From Desulfovibrio desulfuricans (GTDB lineage Bacteria; Desulfobacterota; Desulfovibrionia; Desulfovibrionales; Desulfovibrionaceae): a stretch of 64,000 nucleotides of DNA. The position numbers were made by a program, and so were the translations under genes. Position 1 is the first letter of the stretch, and each line of letters begins with the position of its first letter. The stretch is taken from positions 1 to 64,000 of the forward strand of contig NZ_CP036295.1 of assembly GCF_004801255.1 (NCBI RefSeq). The letters run 5' to 3'. Positions 13,894-23,198 of the stretch are shown here, one piece after another. The notes beneath the pieces were generated by a model. That model was not told the origin of the DNA. It saw only the letters and a program-made list of their open reading frames with translations, and did no database searches.

Positions 13894-14876
13894 TATTTAT
13901 GGGTACGCCCGAGTTTGCCGCCGCCAGCCTGCAAAGGCTGGCGGCCTGGCCTCGTGGCGAAATTGTGGCTGTGTACACACAGCCCGACAGGCCTGCGGGG
14001 CGCGGGCACAAACTTGCGGAATCACCCGTTAAAAAGCTTGCGTTGCAGCTGGGCCTGCCAGTTATGCAGCCCGCCAGCCTCAAGAACGCAGAGGCGCAGG
14101 CCGAGCTTGCCGCCTTTAAGCCTGATCTGCTCGCTGTTGCAGCGTACGGGCTTATCTTGCCTGACGCGGTGCTTGCCATGCCGGCTCTGGACGCCGTCAA
14201 TGTGCACGCTTCGCTGTTGCCGGGCCTGCGCGGCGCAGCGCCCATACAACGTGCTGTGATCGACGGCTGGCAGCCCGGCGCGCGCGCAGGTATTTCCATC
14301 ATGCGCATAGCGAGCAAGCTTGATGCTGGCCCTGTGTTTGCCACTGACGGTACTGTCATAGGCGAGCATACCGCTGGTTCGCTGCACGACGCCCTTGCGG
14401 GCATCGGTGCGGAGCTGCTGGTGAAAGTTGTTGACGATATCCTTGATGGCAAGGCCTGGGCGGTAGAGCAGGACGACGCGTTGGCCACCTATGCGCCCAA
14501 AATTTCCAAGGAAGATGGTTTTATCGACTGGACGCTGCCAGCTGCCGAGGTTCATGCCCGGGTGCGCGGCGTCACCCCCTGGCCGGGGGCGCGCACGGTT
14601 TTGGAAACCGCCTGTGATGGCAAGCAGCGCCCGCCGCTTTTGCTCATTCTGGCTCCAGGGCGTATTGGCGAACCAACGGGCAGCGCCGTGCCCGGTTCGC
14701 TGCGTGTGGATGCCGACGGTTTAAGCGTCGCCTGCGCGGACAAGTGGTATGAGTTTACCGCCGTACGACCTCAAGGTAAAAAGGACATGTCGGCCCGCGA
14801 CCTGCTCAACGGAATTTTGCGGGGTCTGCCCAGGGGCATCGCCGGTTTGGCCAGAGCGCCAGTACCGGGCGAGTAA
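13866..14876 (+). CDS. fmt: Methionyl-tRNA formyltransferase
   Basis: Fmt formylates initiator Met-tRNA using 10-formyl-tetrahydrofolate. The 336-residue product starts CRIVFMGTPEFA and has the folate-site NVHASLLPGLRGAAPIQ block, with the catalytic Asn and His. The catalytic Asp is in SKLDAGPV, and a C-terminal OB-like tRNA-binding domain follows. Its start lies inside def. The chosen ATG gives a short MAQTQK leader before the conserved CRIVF strand. A strong terminator follows. Confidence 0.95.
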   Translation: MAQTQKCRIVFMGTPEFAAASLQRLAAWPRGEIVAVYTQPDRPAGRGHKLAESPVKKLALQLGLPVMQPASLKNAEAQAELAAFKPDLLAVAAYGLILPDAVLAMPALDAVNVHASLLPGLRGAAPIQRAVIDGWQPGARAGISIMRIASKLDAGPVFATDGTVIGEHTAGSLHDALAGIGAELLVKVVDDILDGKAWAVEQDDALATYAPKISKEDGFIDWTLPAAEVHARVRGVTPWPGARTVLETACDGKQRPPLLLILAPGRIGEPTGSAVPGSLRVDADGLSVACADKWYEFTAVRPQGKKDMSARDLLNGILRGLPRGIAGLARAPVPGE

Positions 14877-14905
14877 CCCTTGCTGACACTTTTTATGTTT
14901 TTACT

Positions 14906-14930
14906 GAGGCTCTTTTGAGCCTCGTTTTTT
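14906..14930 (+). terminator. Rho-independent terminator after fmt
   Basis: GAGGCTC, a TTTT loop and GAGCCTC make a perfect seven-base-pair stem, followed by G and six T residues. It lies 30 bases past the fmt stop and closes the rightward run that ends with hisS, aspS, def and fmt. Confidence 0.92.
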
Positions 14931-15040
14931 CTTGTTTTGGCTCATAGTTCATGCCTGCCTGTTGCGCTTCACTGGGGGGCGTTTAAGGGCTTTTTTGACT
15001 ATGCTCGCAGTTTTTCCCTGGCTGATGCAGCCGAGGCATC

Positions 15041-15868
15041 ATGTTTAGCAAATCGCCCTTTTCATTACCCCCCGATCAGTACGGCGGCGCGCGCAAACGC
15101 GTTTTTATCGGGCTTATGCTTGCATCTTGTCTCTTGTCGTGCGCTGTTATTGCTTTTTTTCTTATTTTGCCGTGGGTGGGGTTTTTTTCAACGCAACACT
15201 GGCTGCCATTAATTAGTATTTCTGTTGGTTTTATTGTAATTTTTGCCATTTTGTGGCTGTGTATCATTCTTGTTTTTCATATTTATACTGGCAAAACCAT
15301 GCCGGGTGTGGACAGCGTTCGTCATGTTACTGTGCGCCTTTTTTTTCCACTTATGGAATTACTTGCAAAACTTGTCTGTATTGATAGAGGCAAGGTTCGT
15401 CGGAGTTTCATCAAGGTTAACAATGAACTTGTGCTGGCCAGCGCGGTCACGGTACAGCCGCATGAGCTGCTTTTGCTGTTGCCGCACTGCGTGCAACAGG
15501 CCCTTTGCCCGCAGCGTCTTGTTCACAACCCTGACAACTGCAGGCGTTGCGGTAAATGCCCCGTGGGCGGTCTGCTTGACCTGCGCGACAGGTACGGCGT
15601 ACGGCTCGCCATTGCCACAGGGGGCACCATTGCCCGGCGAATAGTGGTTCAGACGCGGCCCCGTTGCATTATTGCCGTCGCCTGCGAACGCGACCTTACC
15701 TCCGGCATACAGGACAGTTACCCCGTGCCTGTCTTTGGTGTGCTCAATCAGCGTCCGCACGGCCCTTGCGTTGATACGCTTGTGCCCATGCCCGCGCTTG
15801 AAGATGCGGTTAAAATTTTTCTTGGTCTGACGCAACGCTTGCAGCAAGGCAGGGTATGTAATGGGTAA
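15041..15868 (+). CDS. DUF116 family membrane protein
   Basis: This 275-residue protein has two strong membrane segments near residues 22-48 and 54-82, then a cytoplasmic domain. That domain carries the DUF116 pattern: LLLLPHCVQQALCP, a NCRRCGKCP cysteine cluster, and RPRCIIAVACERDL. The clustered cysteines suggest a metal or Fe-S site. The family's function is not known. GAGG stands four bases before the ATG. The last eight bases overlap the start of rsmB, so the two are probably co-expressed, and an RNA-related role is possible but only an inference. Confidence 0.82.
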   Translation: MFSKSPFSLPPDQYGGARKRVFIGLMLASCLLSCAVIAFFLILPWVGFFSTQHWLPLISISVGFIVIFAILWLCIILVFHIYTGKTMPGVDSVRHVTVRLFFPLMELLAKLVCIDRGKVRRSFIKVNNELVLASAVTVQPHELLLLLPHCVQQALCPQRLVHNPDNCRRCGKCPVGGLLDLRDRYGVRLAIATGGTIARRIVVQTRPRCIIAVACERDLTSGIQDSYPVPVFGVLNQRPHGPCVDTLVPMPALEDAVKIFLGLTQRLQQGRVCNG

Positions 15869-17255
15869 GGCGTCGACAGCAGATAGCAGATTGTTTGCCT
15901 TGCAACGCAAGGTGCGCGCCCTCCCGTTTACAGCCCGCAACGTCGCTTTGAGCGCCTTGCTTTCAGTGGATGCTGGGCAAAGCGCCCAGCAAGCGTTGTC
16001 GCTTGCTTTCGGGCAGTCTTTTGCCGAGCACGCGGAAAAGTCCGCTGCTAGTTTGCCCCCAGTGGAACGCAATTTGTGCTCGGAGCTTGTGTACGGTTAT
16101 CTCCGCTCCGAAATCCGTATCGCGTTTGTGCTCGCGCATGTTTTGCCTCGCCCGCAATCGCTGCCGCGTCCGTTGCTGCACGTGCTTGGTCTTGCCGTTT
16201 ACTCATTGATATTTCAGAACAGAATACCTGATCATGCGGCAGTTTTCAGCGCGGTGGAAACTGCCCGCGCTCTCTACGGCTCTGCGCTTGCCAAGGTTGC
16301 CAATGGTGCTTTGCGTTCGGTGCAGCGGCTTGCCGATGCGCCTTTGCAGCCCGATTTTTATCTGCCTGGGGGGGTAGCGGTTCAGAGCGTCGAGCACCTT
16401 GCCTTGTTTTATTCCCTGCCGCCATGGATTGTGGGGCACTGGTGCAAGCGTTACGGGCAGCAAGCGGCGGAGCAGCTGGCCCAGCGTTCTTTTGCCCGTC
16501 CCTGGAGTGCTCTTAGGGTTAATGCCTGCCATGTGCTTGGCCATGATTTGCTGTCAGACCTGCTTGCGCAGGGCGGCACGCCGGTGGGGCAGTGGGGGGC
16601 CGCTTTTGCGCCGGGCAACCTGCCAGCACAGGCCTGCGGCAAGGCTTTGAATGATCTGCTGGCATGCGGGGCGGTGTCGTTTCAGTCCGCCGGGTCGCAG
16701 CTCGTGCTTGAAAAGCTTGGTCTTTATGATTGGAAGCGCCCGGTCTGGGATGTTTGCGCCGGGTTTGGCGGCAAGACTGTTGCGCTGCTTGAGCGGGGTG
16801 TTGCGGTTGCTTTTTCTACCGACCGCAGCCTGCAACGCCTCACAGGCCTGCCAGGGCAGTGCGCACGTTTATTGTTGTCTTGCCCTGCCACGGCCCTGAT
16901 AGACGCGGTTGCGCCGCCCTGTTCCGCCTGGGCCGGTCATATGCTGATTGACGCGCCCTGTTCCGGCCTGGGCGTGCTTGCTCGCAGGCCAGACATACGC
17001 CGCCGACCGCAACAGCAGGCCCTGGAGCATGAGCAGCTGCAAGGCCGCATGTTGGAGCGTCTGGTTGCCATGCTGCAACCCGGCTGTGAGCTTGCCTATA
17101 TTACCTGCACGTTGCGCACGCAGGAAAATGAAAAACAGATACAGAAAGTTATGTGTGATGCGCCTGGTTTGCAGCTGGTGCGGCAATGGCAGACACCGCA
17201 CGAACATCCATGGCTTGAAGGAATGTTTGGCGCGGTGCTGCGCAAACAGACATAA
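15861..17255 (+). CDS. rsmB: 16S rRNA m5C967 methyltransferase-like (RsmB/Sun)
   Basis: RsmB methylates cytosine in 16S rRNA using SAM. The 464 residues comprise an N-terminal NusB-like helical domain (TARNVALSALLSVDAGQ, SELVYGYLRSE, PDHAAVFSAVETAR) and a C-terminal Rossmann methyltransferase. Both functional cysteines are present: DAPCSGLG (motif IV) and YITCTL (motif VI, the nucleophile). The SAM loop reads CAGFGGKT rather than the usual APGGKT. It overlaps the DUF116 gene at its start and is followed by a bidirectional terminator shared with parB. Confidence 0.88.
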   Translation: MGKASTADSRLFALQRKVRALPFTARNVALSALLSVDAGQSAQQALSLAFGQSFAEHAEKSAASLPPVERNLCSELVYGYLRSEIRIAFVLAHVLPRPQSLPRPLLHVLGLAVYSLIFQNRIPDHAAVFSAVETARALYGSALAKVANGALRSVQRLADAPLQPDFYLPGGVAVQSVEHLALFYSLPPWIVGHWCKRYGQQAAEQLAQRSFARPWSALRVNACHVLGHDLLSDLLAQGGTPVGQWGAAFAPGNLPAQACGKALNDLLACGAVSFQSAGSQLVLEKLGLYDWKRPVWDVCAGFGGKTVALLERGVAVAFSTDRSLQRLTGLPGQCARLLLSCPATALIDAVAPPCSAWAGHMLIDAPCSGLGVLARRPDIRRRPQQQALEHEQLQGRMLERLVAMLQPGCELAYITCTLRTQENEKQIQKVMCDAPGLQLVRQWQTPHEHPWLEGMFGAVLRKQT

Positions 17256-17257
17256 AT

Positions 17258-17296
17258 AAAAAAGCGCAATGCGGTTGCTGCCGCCTGCGCTTTTTT
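17258..17296. terminator. Bidirectional terminator between rsmB and parB
   Basis: AAAAAAGCGCA at 17258-17268 pairs with TGCGCTTTTTT at 17286-17296, with an inner GCGG/CCGC stem. The A-run and T-run flanks let it end transcription of rsmB rightward and parB leftward. Confidence 0.88.
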
Positions 17297-17356
17297 GTGG
17301 TTTTGCATTGCCTGCACGTGCCGTTTTTTTACGGCCAGCCAGTATTGTTCCGCTGG

Positions 17357-18295
17357 CTATTTTGCAGGGGTTTCCGTTGTATCCTGCACAGCTGGCAGCG
17401 AAACGCCCAGCTTGCCAAGCAGCATTTCAAGGTCTTCACGGCTCGCGTAGGCAAGCGCAATGCGCCCGTTGTTTTCGTCCCCGCTGACCTGCGTTTTGCA
17501 GCCCAGGCTTTCGCACAGGTTTTGCTGCAGGGTTTTGAACTGGGGGCTTTTTTTGCGAGGTGCTTTGGTCCGGGGCTGCGTGTTTGCGTCCTGGTCTTCC
17601 CATGGCAGGGTATTGTGACCGCGCCAGAAGGCGGCGGCGTCTTCCGCTTCGCGTACGGTCAGCTTGTGGCTGATTATACGCTGCCGCAGTGCATCTGAGG
17701 CCATGGCATTGTCGATGCCCAGCAGACAGCGGGCGTGTCCGGCGCTGAGCAGGCCTGCCTGAATATCCGCCCGCGCGCTTGCGCTCAGCTGCAGCAATCG
17801 CAATGCGTTGGCAATGGCCGGGCGGCTTTTGCCAAGTCGCGTAGCCAGCTCTTCCTGCGTGAGCTCCAGAGCTTCTCGCAGACCCTGCAGGGCTTCCGCT
17901 TCTTCAATGGGGTTGAGGTCTTCGCGCTGCAGGTTTTCAATAAGAGCGGCGGCCATAACCTCTTTGTCGCTCAGCTCGCGCACAAAAACGGGAACTTCCG
18001 TCAGTCCCGCCATTTGCGCGGCGCGCCAGCGACGTTCGCCCGCAACTATCTGATAGGCATCGGTCCCGTGGGGGCGTACCAGCAACGGCTGAATGATGCC
18101 TTGCGATTTGATTGAATCTGCCAGTTCGCGCAATGCGGTATCATCAAAATGTCTGCGGGGCTGGTTGGGGTTGGGCCGTAAGGATGTGACCGGCACAAGG
18201 TTAACTGCGCTTTCTCTCTCTTGCGGTTCCTGCCTTGGTGCCGAGCCGCCAAACAGAGCGTCAAGCCCTCTGCCCAATCCCTTGCTGCTGCTCAT
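17357..18295 (-). CDS. parB: Chromosome-partitioning protein ParB
   Basis: ParB binds parS, spreads along DNA and works with ParA to segregate origins. The 312-residue product begins SSSKGLGRGLDALFGG, a typical N-terminus, and has the CTP-binding GERRWRAAQMAGL and ENLQREDLNPIEEA motifs. A helix-turn-helix (TQEELATRLGKSRPAIANALRLL) and a C-terminal dimerisation tail follow. The start was moved 32 codons in from the longest frame because GGAAGGAG sits just ahead of this ATG. Unusually, parA is not adjacent: an oppositely oriented gene lies between them. A near-consensus parS lies about 1.8 kb away. Confidence 0.94.
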   Translation of the reverse strand: MSSSKGLGRGLDALFGGSAPRQEPQERESAVNLVPVTSLRPNPNQPRRHFDDTALRELADSIKSQGIIQPLLVRPHGTDAYQIVAGERRWRAAQMAGLTEVPVFVRELSDKEVMAAALIENLQREDLNPIEEAEALQGLREALELTQEELATRLGKSRPAIANALRLLQLSASARADIQAGLLSAGHARCLLGIDNAMASDALRQRIISHKLTVREAEDAAAFWRGHNTLPWEDQDANTQPRTKAPRKKSPQFKTLQQNLCESLGCKTQVSGDENNGRIALAYASREDLEMLLGKLGVSLPAVQDTTETPAK

Positions 18296-18705
18296 GTTTT
18301 CTCCTTCCGCATTTGGTCGTATGTTTGATATGCTTTTGCTGCCGCGCTGTGGTTTTGCGTTGTGTGCGGCCTGGCCTTCAAGCCGGCGCACTGGCGTGTT
18401 GCAGCGTTGTTTGTCTAGTGCGCCAATATGTGTATCTGCGGCATGTCATGCCGTCACCGGGCTGTATGCGCGGTTTAACCCCATGGCTTGTTATGGCTTC
18501 TTGACATTTTCCCTTGGGGCGCGGCACGCTATGCGCTAGTATGGGCAGGGCAGGGCCGCTGTTGCGGTTTATGCGTCTTGCTGCCTTGCAACGCTCACGT
18601 TCTGCCTGGCATCGGTCTTTTGGCGCTTTTGCCGCAGGCGCATTGCTTTTTTGCAATTTTCAACGTGTTTGTTTTGGCTCCCAGCAAATACATTAAGGAA
18701 CAAAT
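18296..18705. other. Intergenic gap upstream of parB and the zinc-ribbon gene
   Basis: These 410 bases separate two divergent genes and should hold both promoters. A TTGACA occurs at 18501-18506 on the plus strand without a good -10 at normal spacing. A sigma-54-like CGGCACGCTATGCGCT lies at 18522-18537. I found no convincing gene or RNA here. Confidence 0.4.
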
Positions 18706-19110
18706 ATGCTCAACAATCCGCTACTTCAGTACGTTACCGACGCCAAGGGCAATGTTGCTTCTGTTATTATTCCCTGGCCCTTGTGGGAAAAAATGGAACC
18801 AAAGGTCCGCAAGCTGCTAGAGGCCCAAACAACACCGCAAGAACTCACGCAGGCACCCGGGCCTCTGGCCAACTTTGATGAACTCATGCAGCACTGGGAT
18901 TTTAAATATCCCTATAGCCCTTCGGTTACGTGTCCGCACTGTGCGGCAAGTGCCCTTGACTGGCGCAACGATCCCAACCAGTCGTTTATTTTGACTAACG
19001 CAAATATCGGCGGCCTGCTCGTTTTTCACTGCCGCAAGTGCGGCACCACTATCAGGCAAAAGCATTTTCACAATCACGTGGCTGTGGAGCATACCACGCC
19101 CAAGGATTAG
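18706..19110 (+). CDS. Small zinc-ribbon protein of unknown function
   Basis: This is a 134-residue soluble protein. The central and C-terminal part contains CPHC and CRKC pairs about 78 residues in and 35 residues apart, typical of a zinc ribbon, followed by histidine-rich HFHNHVAVEH. The first 50 residues (VTDAKGNVASVIIPWPLWEKMEPKVRKL) resemble no family I can name. AAGGAAC precedes the ATG. It sits between parB and parA but on the opposite strand, so it interrupts what is often a parAB operon. No function is assigned. Confidence 0.7.
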   Translation: MLNNPLLQYVTDAKGNVASVIIPWPLWEKMEPKVRKLLEAQTTPQELTQAPGPLANFDELMQHWDFKYPYSPSVTCPHCAASALDWRNDPNQSFILTNANIGGLLVFHCRKCGTTIRQKHFHNHVAVEHTTPKD

Positions 19111-19142
19111 CCGAGGGCGTTTGCTGCCGTAGCCGTTAGCGG

Positions 19143-19976
<834 letters not shown>

Positions 19977-20071
19977 TCAACCATGCCTTGCAAGTCAGGG
20001 AGCAGGTTCGTCAACGAGCATGAAATTTTTGGAGCAACAGTTTAACGGCGCACTTGAACTTTAAAACTTCG

Positions 20072-20087
20072 TGTTTCACATGAAACA
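20072..20087. promoter_or_regulatory. parS centromere-like site
   Basis: TGTTTCACATGAAACA matches the 16-base parS consensus TGTTTCACGTGAAACA at 15 positions. It lies between parA and the receiver gene, about 20 kb from dnaA, which is the expected origin-proximal location. It is the only full match I found in the window. Confidence 0.85.
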
Positions 20088-20232
20088 TGCCCTGCGCGTG
20101 TTGCTGTACTGGGTTGGTTGTAAAAGAGCAGGCAGGGTGCGTCAAGATTAAAAGCATAAAAGTGCGAAGCTAACTTGCCCCGCATAGCTAAACAGCGTAG
20201 TAAAAAAGCACAATTTCCAGGCTGGAGCGAAT

Positions 20233-20622
20233 ATGGAAACGACAAAAGTGCTGCTGGTTGATGACGAAACTGACGTGACGCGTATCCTTTCCAAGCGTCT
20301 GGGACGAAGAGGGTACGAATGTCAGGCCGCCGCTAACGGACAGGAAGCTGTAAACGCCATGGAACAGTTTCCTTTTGGTGTGGTGATAATGGATGTAAAG
20401 ATGCCTGTCATGGACGGCATGTCCGCACTGCAGGTTATCCATTCGCGCTGGCCAAAAACGCAGGTTATCCTGCTTTCAGGACATGCAGACATGCAGCTGG
20501 CAGTGCAGGCCATGAGCGAGGGTGCCTTTGGGTACCTTATGAAGCCGGTTGACATTGACGAGCTGCTTTTTAAAATTGAAGACGCCACTACCCAGATTCG
20601 CCTTGAGGCGGAGCAGGGCTAG
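20233..20622 (+). CDS. Single-domain response regulator (CheY-like receiver)
   Basis: This 129-residue protein is just one receiver domain with no output domain. The acidic pair is Asp10-Asp11, the phospho-acceptor is Asp54 (VVIMDVKMPVMDG), the switch serine is in VILLSGHAD, and the conserved lysine is in LMKPVD. The KP-VDIDEL ending resembles NtrC-type receivers. GGAG precedes the ATG. No kinase is adjacent. The parS site and parA lie on one side and a periplasmic thiol oxidoreductase on the other, so its partner cannot be read from context. Confidence 0.88.
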   Translation: METTKVLLVDDETDVTRILSKRLGRRGYECQAAANGQEAVNAMEQFPFGVVIMDVKMPVMDGMSALQVIHSRWPKTQVILLSGHADMQLAVQAMSEGAFGYLMKPVDIDELLFKIEDATTQIRLEAEQG

Positions 20623-20649
20623 TAAACGTTACGTTAACAAGGACACCAT

Positions 20650-21462
20650 ATGTACAAAGGTAAAAAAATTGCCGCGGCTGTTGTTTTGGCATCTAGCATG
20701 GTTGTTGGTGCCGTGCCCGGTATAAACAACTCTGTGGCAAGCGCAGTAGAAATTACGGAAGAAAATCTGCCCCAGTTTCTCGAAAAACTGTTTCGTGAAC
20801 GCCCTGAGCTTATAATGGACGTTTTGCGCAAGCAGAGCGAGTCGGTGCTTGATATTGCCCAGCAGGGCTCAAACCTGCGTCGCCTGCACAGCCTTGAAGC
20901 CCAGTGGGCTGTAGACATGAAGGTTAACAAGTCTGTCAAAACCGAGGGTCGCCCTGTAATGGGGTCGCCCAAGGCAAAGGTGCGCATTGTGGCGTTCTCC
21001 GACTTTACCTGCCATTTTTGCCAGCAGGCCTCCAAGACCGTGGATGCCATTTTGAAAGAATACGGCAATGACGTGAGCCTTGTGTTCAAAAATATGCCGC
21101 TGGACGAAAAAGGGCCTGCCACCATTGCATCGGCGTATTTTGTGGCCGTGTCGCAGCAGAGTGAAGAAAAGGCCTGGCAGTTTTATAAAGCCCTGTTTGC
21201 CGACAGGGACAGGCTTATTGCTGAGGGCGAGGCCTTTTTGAAAAAAACGGCTGAAGACCTGCACGTGGACATGAAAAAGCTGGCCAAGGATGTGCACAGC
21301 AAAAAGGTCACGGACATTATTGCCGAAGACCAGCAGGACGCCCAAAAATTGGGCATAGAAGGCACGCCGTATTTTCTCGTAAACAATCTTGTGGTGCGCG
21401 GTGCGCTGCCGCTTGACCTGTTTAAAAGCGCTGTGGACATGGCGCTGAAAAACAGCAAATAG
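20650..21462 (+). CDS. DsbA-family periplasmic thiol-disulfide oxidoreductase
   Basis: The protein makes or shuffles disulfides outside the cytoplasm. A signal peptide (KKIAAAVVLASSMVVGAV, then a region rich in Ala and Ser) precedes about 75 helical residues. A thioredoxin-fold DsbA domain follows, with active site C121-H-F-C124 and the cis-proline loop GTPYF. Its 270 residues and N-terminal extension resemble the Com1/ScsC-like group. AAGGA stands ahead of the ATG. It follows the receiver gene by 27 bases, and the GNAT gene starts two bases later, so the three may form one transcript. Confidence 0.85.
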   Translation: MYKGKKIAAAVVLASSMVVGAVPGINNSVASAVEITEENLPQFLEKLFRERPELIMDVLRKQSESVLDIAQQGSNLRRLHSLEAQWAVDMKVNKSVKTEGRPVMGSPKAKVRIVAFSDFTCHFCQQASKTVDAILKEYGNDVSLVFKNMPLDEKGPATIASAYFVAVSQQSEEKAWQFYKALFADRDRLIAEGEAFLKKTAEDLHVDMKKLAKDVHSKKVTDIIAEDQQDAQKLGIEGTPYFLVNNLVVRGALPLDLFKSAVDMALKNSK

Positions 21463-21464
21463 CC

Positions 21465-21956
21465 ATGCGCGTACTGCCGGTCTGCGAAGCAGATCTGCCA
21501 GCAATTCTGGCCCTGCAAAAAACAGCGTTTGCAGATGAAGCCCGGCTGGTCGGCGATTGGAGCATTCCGCCGCTGACGCAAACGCTGAGCGAACTTGCCG
21601 AGGACTTACGCAAGGGCGTTATGCTCAAAGCGCTGAACGAGCGCAATGAGCTTGTGGGGACAGTGCGGGCGCTAACCGCAGGCCTCGGTATGCATATCGG
21701 CAGGCTCGCGGTTTTGCCCCAATGGCGGGGCAGGGGCTATGGTTCAGCCTTGTTGCAGGCAATTATGGCCGCAACTACAGCCAGCAGATACGAGCTGTTT
21801 ACAAGCTCGCAAAGCGAGCGCAATTTGCGGTTGTACCAGCGCTTAGGATTTCGACCTTTTAAAAGGACTCTGACCGCATCCGGCGTTGAGCTGATCTGGC
21901 TGGAAAAAACCGCAACCAGCAATGCCGGCGAGGACAGCAACTTCAAGACGGTGTAG
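21465..21956 (+). CDS. GNAT-family N-acetyltransferase
   Basis: This is a 163-residue acetyl-CoA-dependent acetyltransferase of unknown substrate. The acetyl-CoA loop is clear in IGRLAVLPQWRGRGYGSALL (R-G-R-G-Y-G), followed by the C-terminal RNLRLYQRLGFRPF block typical of the fold. It starts two bases after the upstream dsbA-like gene. A strong bidirectional terminator lies 139 bases downstream. Confidence 0.85.
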   Translation: MRVLPVCEADLPAILALQKTAFADEARLVGDWSIPPLTQTLSELAEDLRKGVMLKALNERNELVGTVRALTAGLGMHIGRLAVLPQWRGRGYGSALLQAIMAATTASRYELFTSSQSERNLRLYQRLGFRPFKRTLTASGVELIWLEKTATSNAGEDSNFKTV

Positions 21957-22374
21957 AGCTCTGCCGCATGACCTGGTCAGTTGAAGCGGGTACTTTTTGC
22001 ATGCCCCAACGGTGCGCAGGCCAGCCCAGGCAGAATTGTTTTTTATCAGGTTGCGGAATCAGGCATGGTTGCGCTGTCAAAACGCAAGAGTAAAAACGCA
22101 AAAAGCAGGTCGAGAGCGACCTGCTTTTTGCGTTGATGGCCGGGCACAAAAAACATGCAGTACGGTATTGCCGAGTTGTTACGGAAAGCCAACACCCCGA
22201 AAAGCATCCAGATAGGCCAATGCAAAGAACCCTTGCGCAACCCCGCAGATTGATGGCGTGCGGAGCGGTGCACAAAGAGCAATAACGCACAAAAGAAATA
22301 CGCTGTAAAAAGGAAGAATGGGAGCAAAAGCGCCATGCGCCAGTCGCAAAACAGGCCCAGGCGGGCAGGCAGGG
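21957..22374. other. Intergenic region between GNAT and MerR-like genes
   Basis: These 418 bases separate convergent genes and contain a strong terminator hairpin. A leftward reading frame (22046-22417) encodes a hydrophobic peptide with VLAF and FLLL stretches. It overlaps both the MerR-like gene end and the hairpin and has no clear ribosome-binding site, so I do not call it a gene. Confidence 0.5.
22095..22134. terminator. Bidirectional terminator, 18-bp stem
   Basis: An 18-base left arm ending in GCAGGTCG pairs perfectly with the right arm beginning CGACCTGC around an AGAG loop. The stem carries an A5/T5 stretch, so it works as an intrinsic terminator on both strands. It lies between the convergent GNAT and MerR-like genes. 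Confidence 0.82.
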
Positions 22375-22950
22375 CTAATCTGCGTTGCCGCGATTGCGGA
22401 TAACCTTGGTCATCCATGAGCGCAACTGGTCAAGATCAGCCTGTTGCGTTTTTTCGGAGGCATCAAGCAGCGTGCGCAGGGTGGCAACCTCCTGACGCAA
22501 CTGACCCACCTCTGGCGCAGGCGAGCCGACGGGGGCTGGCAAGCGCTGCACCACAAGCTGCAGCAGGTGCGCGATGCCCTCAATGGCGCTGGTTTGCCGC
22601 TCAAGAATCTGCAGGGCGGCAGAAGGAAAATACTCATTACTTACTGCAAGATCGGCAACTTCGCCAGCAGCGGCAGTGTCCGCAACCGCCACCGCGTTGC
22701 GGGGAAAACGTGCCGTCAGGGCGTCCTCGACCGCAGCCGCCGTACGTGATTTTTGCATTTGCTCAAGTATTGCGGATATGACCTCTAGAGTTTCGCGACG
22801 GTAACGGCGTCTGCGTCCATCGCCAACGCTGGGTATAAACTGCGCAAAACGTTTGCAATAATAGCGTGTTGTAGATTCCGGCAAAGAAAAATGGCGCGAA
22901 ATATCCGCAATACTTAACAGGCTTTCAGCTACAGCTGCCTTGCGTGCCAT
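22375..22950 (-). CDS. MerR-like transcriptional regulator
   Basis: This is a 191-residue probable DNA-binding protein. The N-terminal helix-turn-helix and wing (SIADISRHFSLPESTTRYYCKRF, then GDGRRRRYRRETLEVI) match the MerR superfamily. The rest is an Ala-rich linker and a C-terminal coiled coil (PEVGQLRQEVATLRTLLDAS) that would dimerise it. I see no cysteine cluster for metal sensing. GGGAGG lies close before the ATG. Two inverted repeats upstream (23041-23099) are candidate operators. The effector is unknown. Confidence 0.78.
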   Translation of the reverse strand: MARKAAVAESLLSIADISRHFSLPESTTRYYCKRFAQFIPSVGDGRRRRYRRETLEVISAILEQMQKSRTAAAVEDALTARFPRNAVAVADTAAAGEVADLAVSNEYFPSAALQILERQTSAIEGIAHLLQLVVQRLPAPVGSPAPEVGQLRQEVATLRTLLDASEKTQQADLDQLRSWMTKVIRNRGNAD

Positions 22951-23040
22951 GTTTCCTCCCGTGCCGGAAAAAAAGCTTTGTTATGCAATCTGAGCAACGT
23001 ACAGCCCGGCAAATTGAATAAAATGAGGGGAGTGGGCAGA

Positions 23041-23099
23041 ATCGGAACTCAGCAACAAGGTGATTCCGATATAATTCTTGTTTGAAATACTCCAAACAA
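23041..23099. promoter_or_regulatory. Two inverted repeats upstream of the MerR-like gene
   Basis: ATCGGAA (23041-23047) is repeated inverted as TTCCGAT (23064-23070). TTGTTTG (23078-23084) is repeated inverted as CAAACAA (23093-23099) across eight bases. They lie 90-150 bases upstream of the MerR-like start in an AT-rich stretch and may be regulator sites. Confidence 0.35.
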
Positions 23100-23198
23100 A
23101 ATTTAATAGCAAGTCAGCAAACAGAAAAGACGGTACAGACAAAGCCGATACCGCCGCATTGAGACAATTACGCTGTTGCGCTTTGGCGCTTATGCGAA

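Noticed and set aside
18522-18537. Sigma-54-like element CGGCACGCTATGCGCT before the zinc-ribbon gene
   Set aside because: The GG and GC spacing fits, but the TT of the -12 box is missing and the leader would be over 150 bases. In GC-rich DNA this match is weak.
22046-22417. Leftward hydrophobic reading frame between the GNAT and MerR-like genes
   Set aside because: It overlaps the MerR-like 3' end and reads through the 18-bp terminator stem, with no ribosome-binding site. The terminator explains the sequence better.
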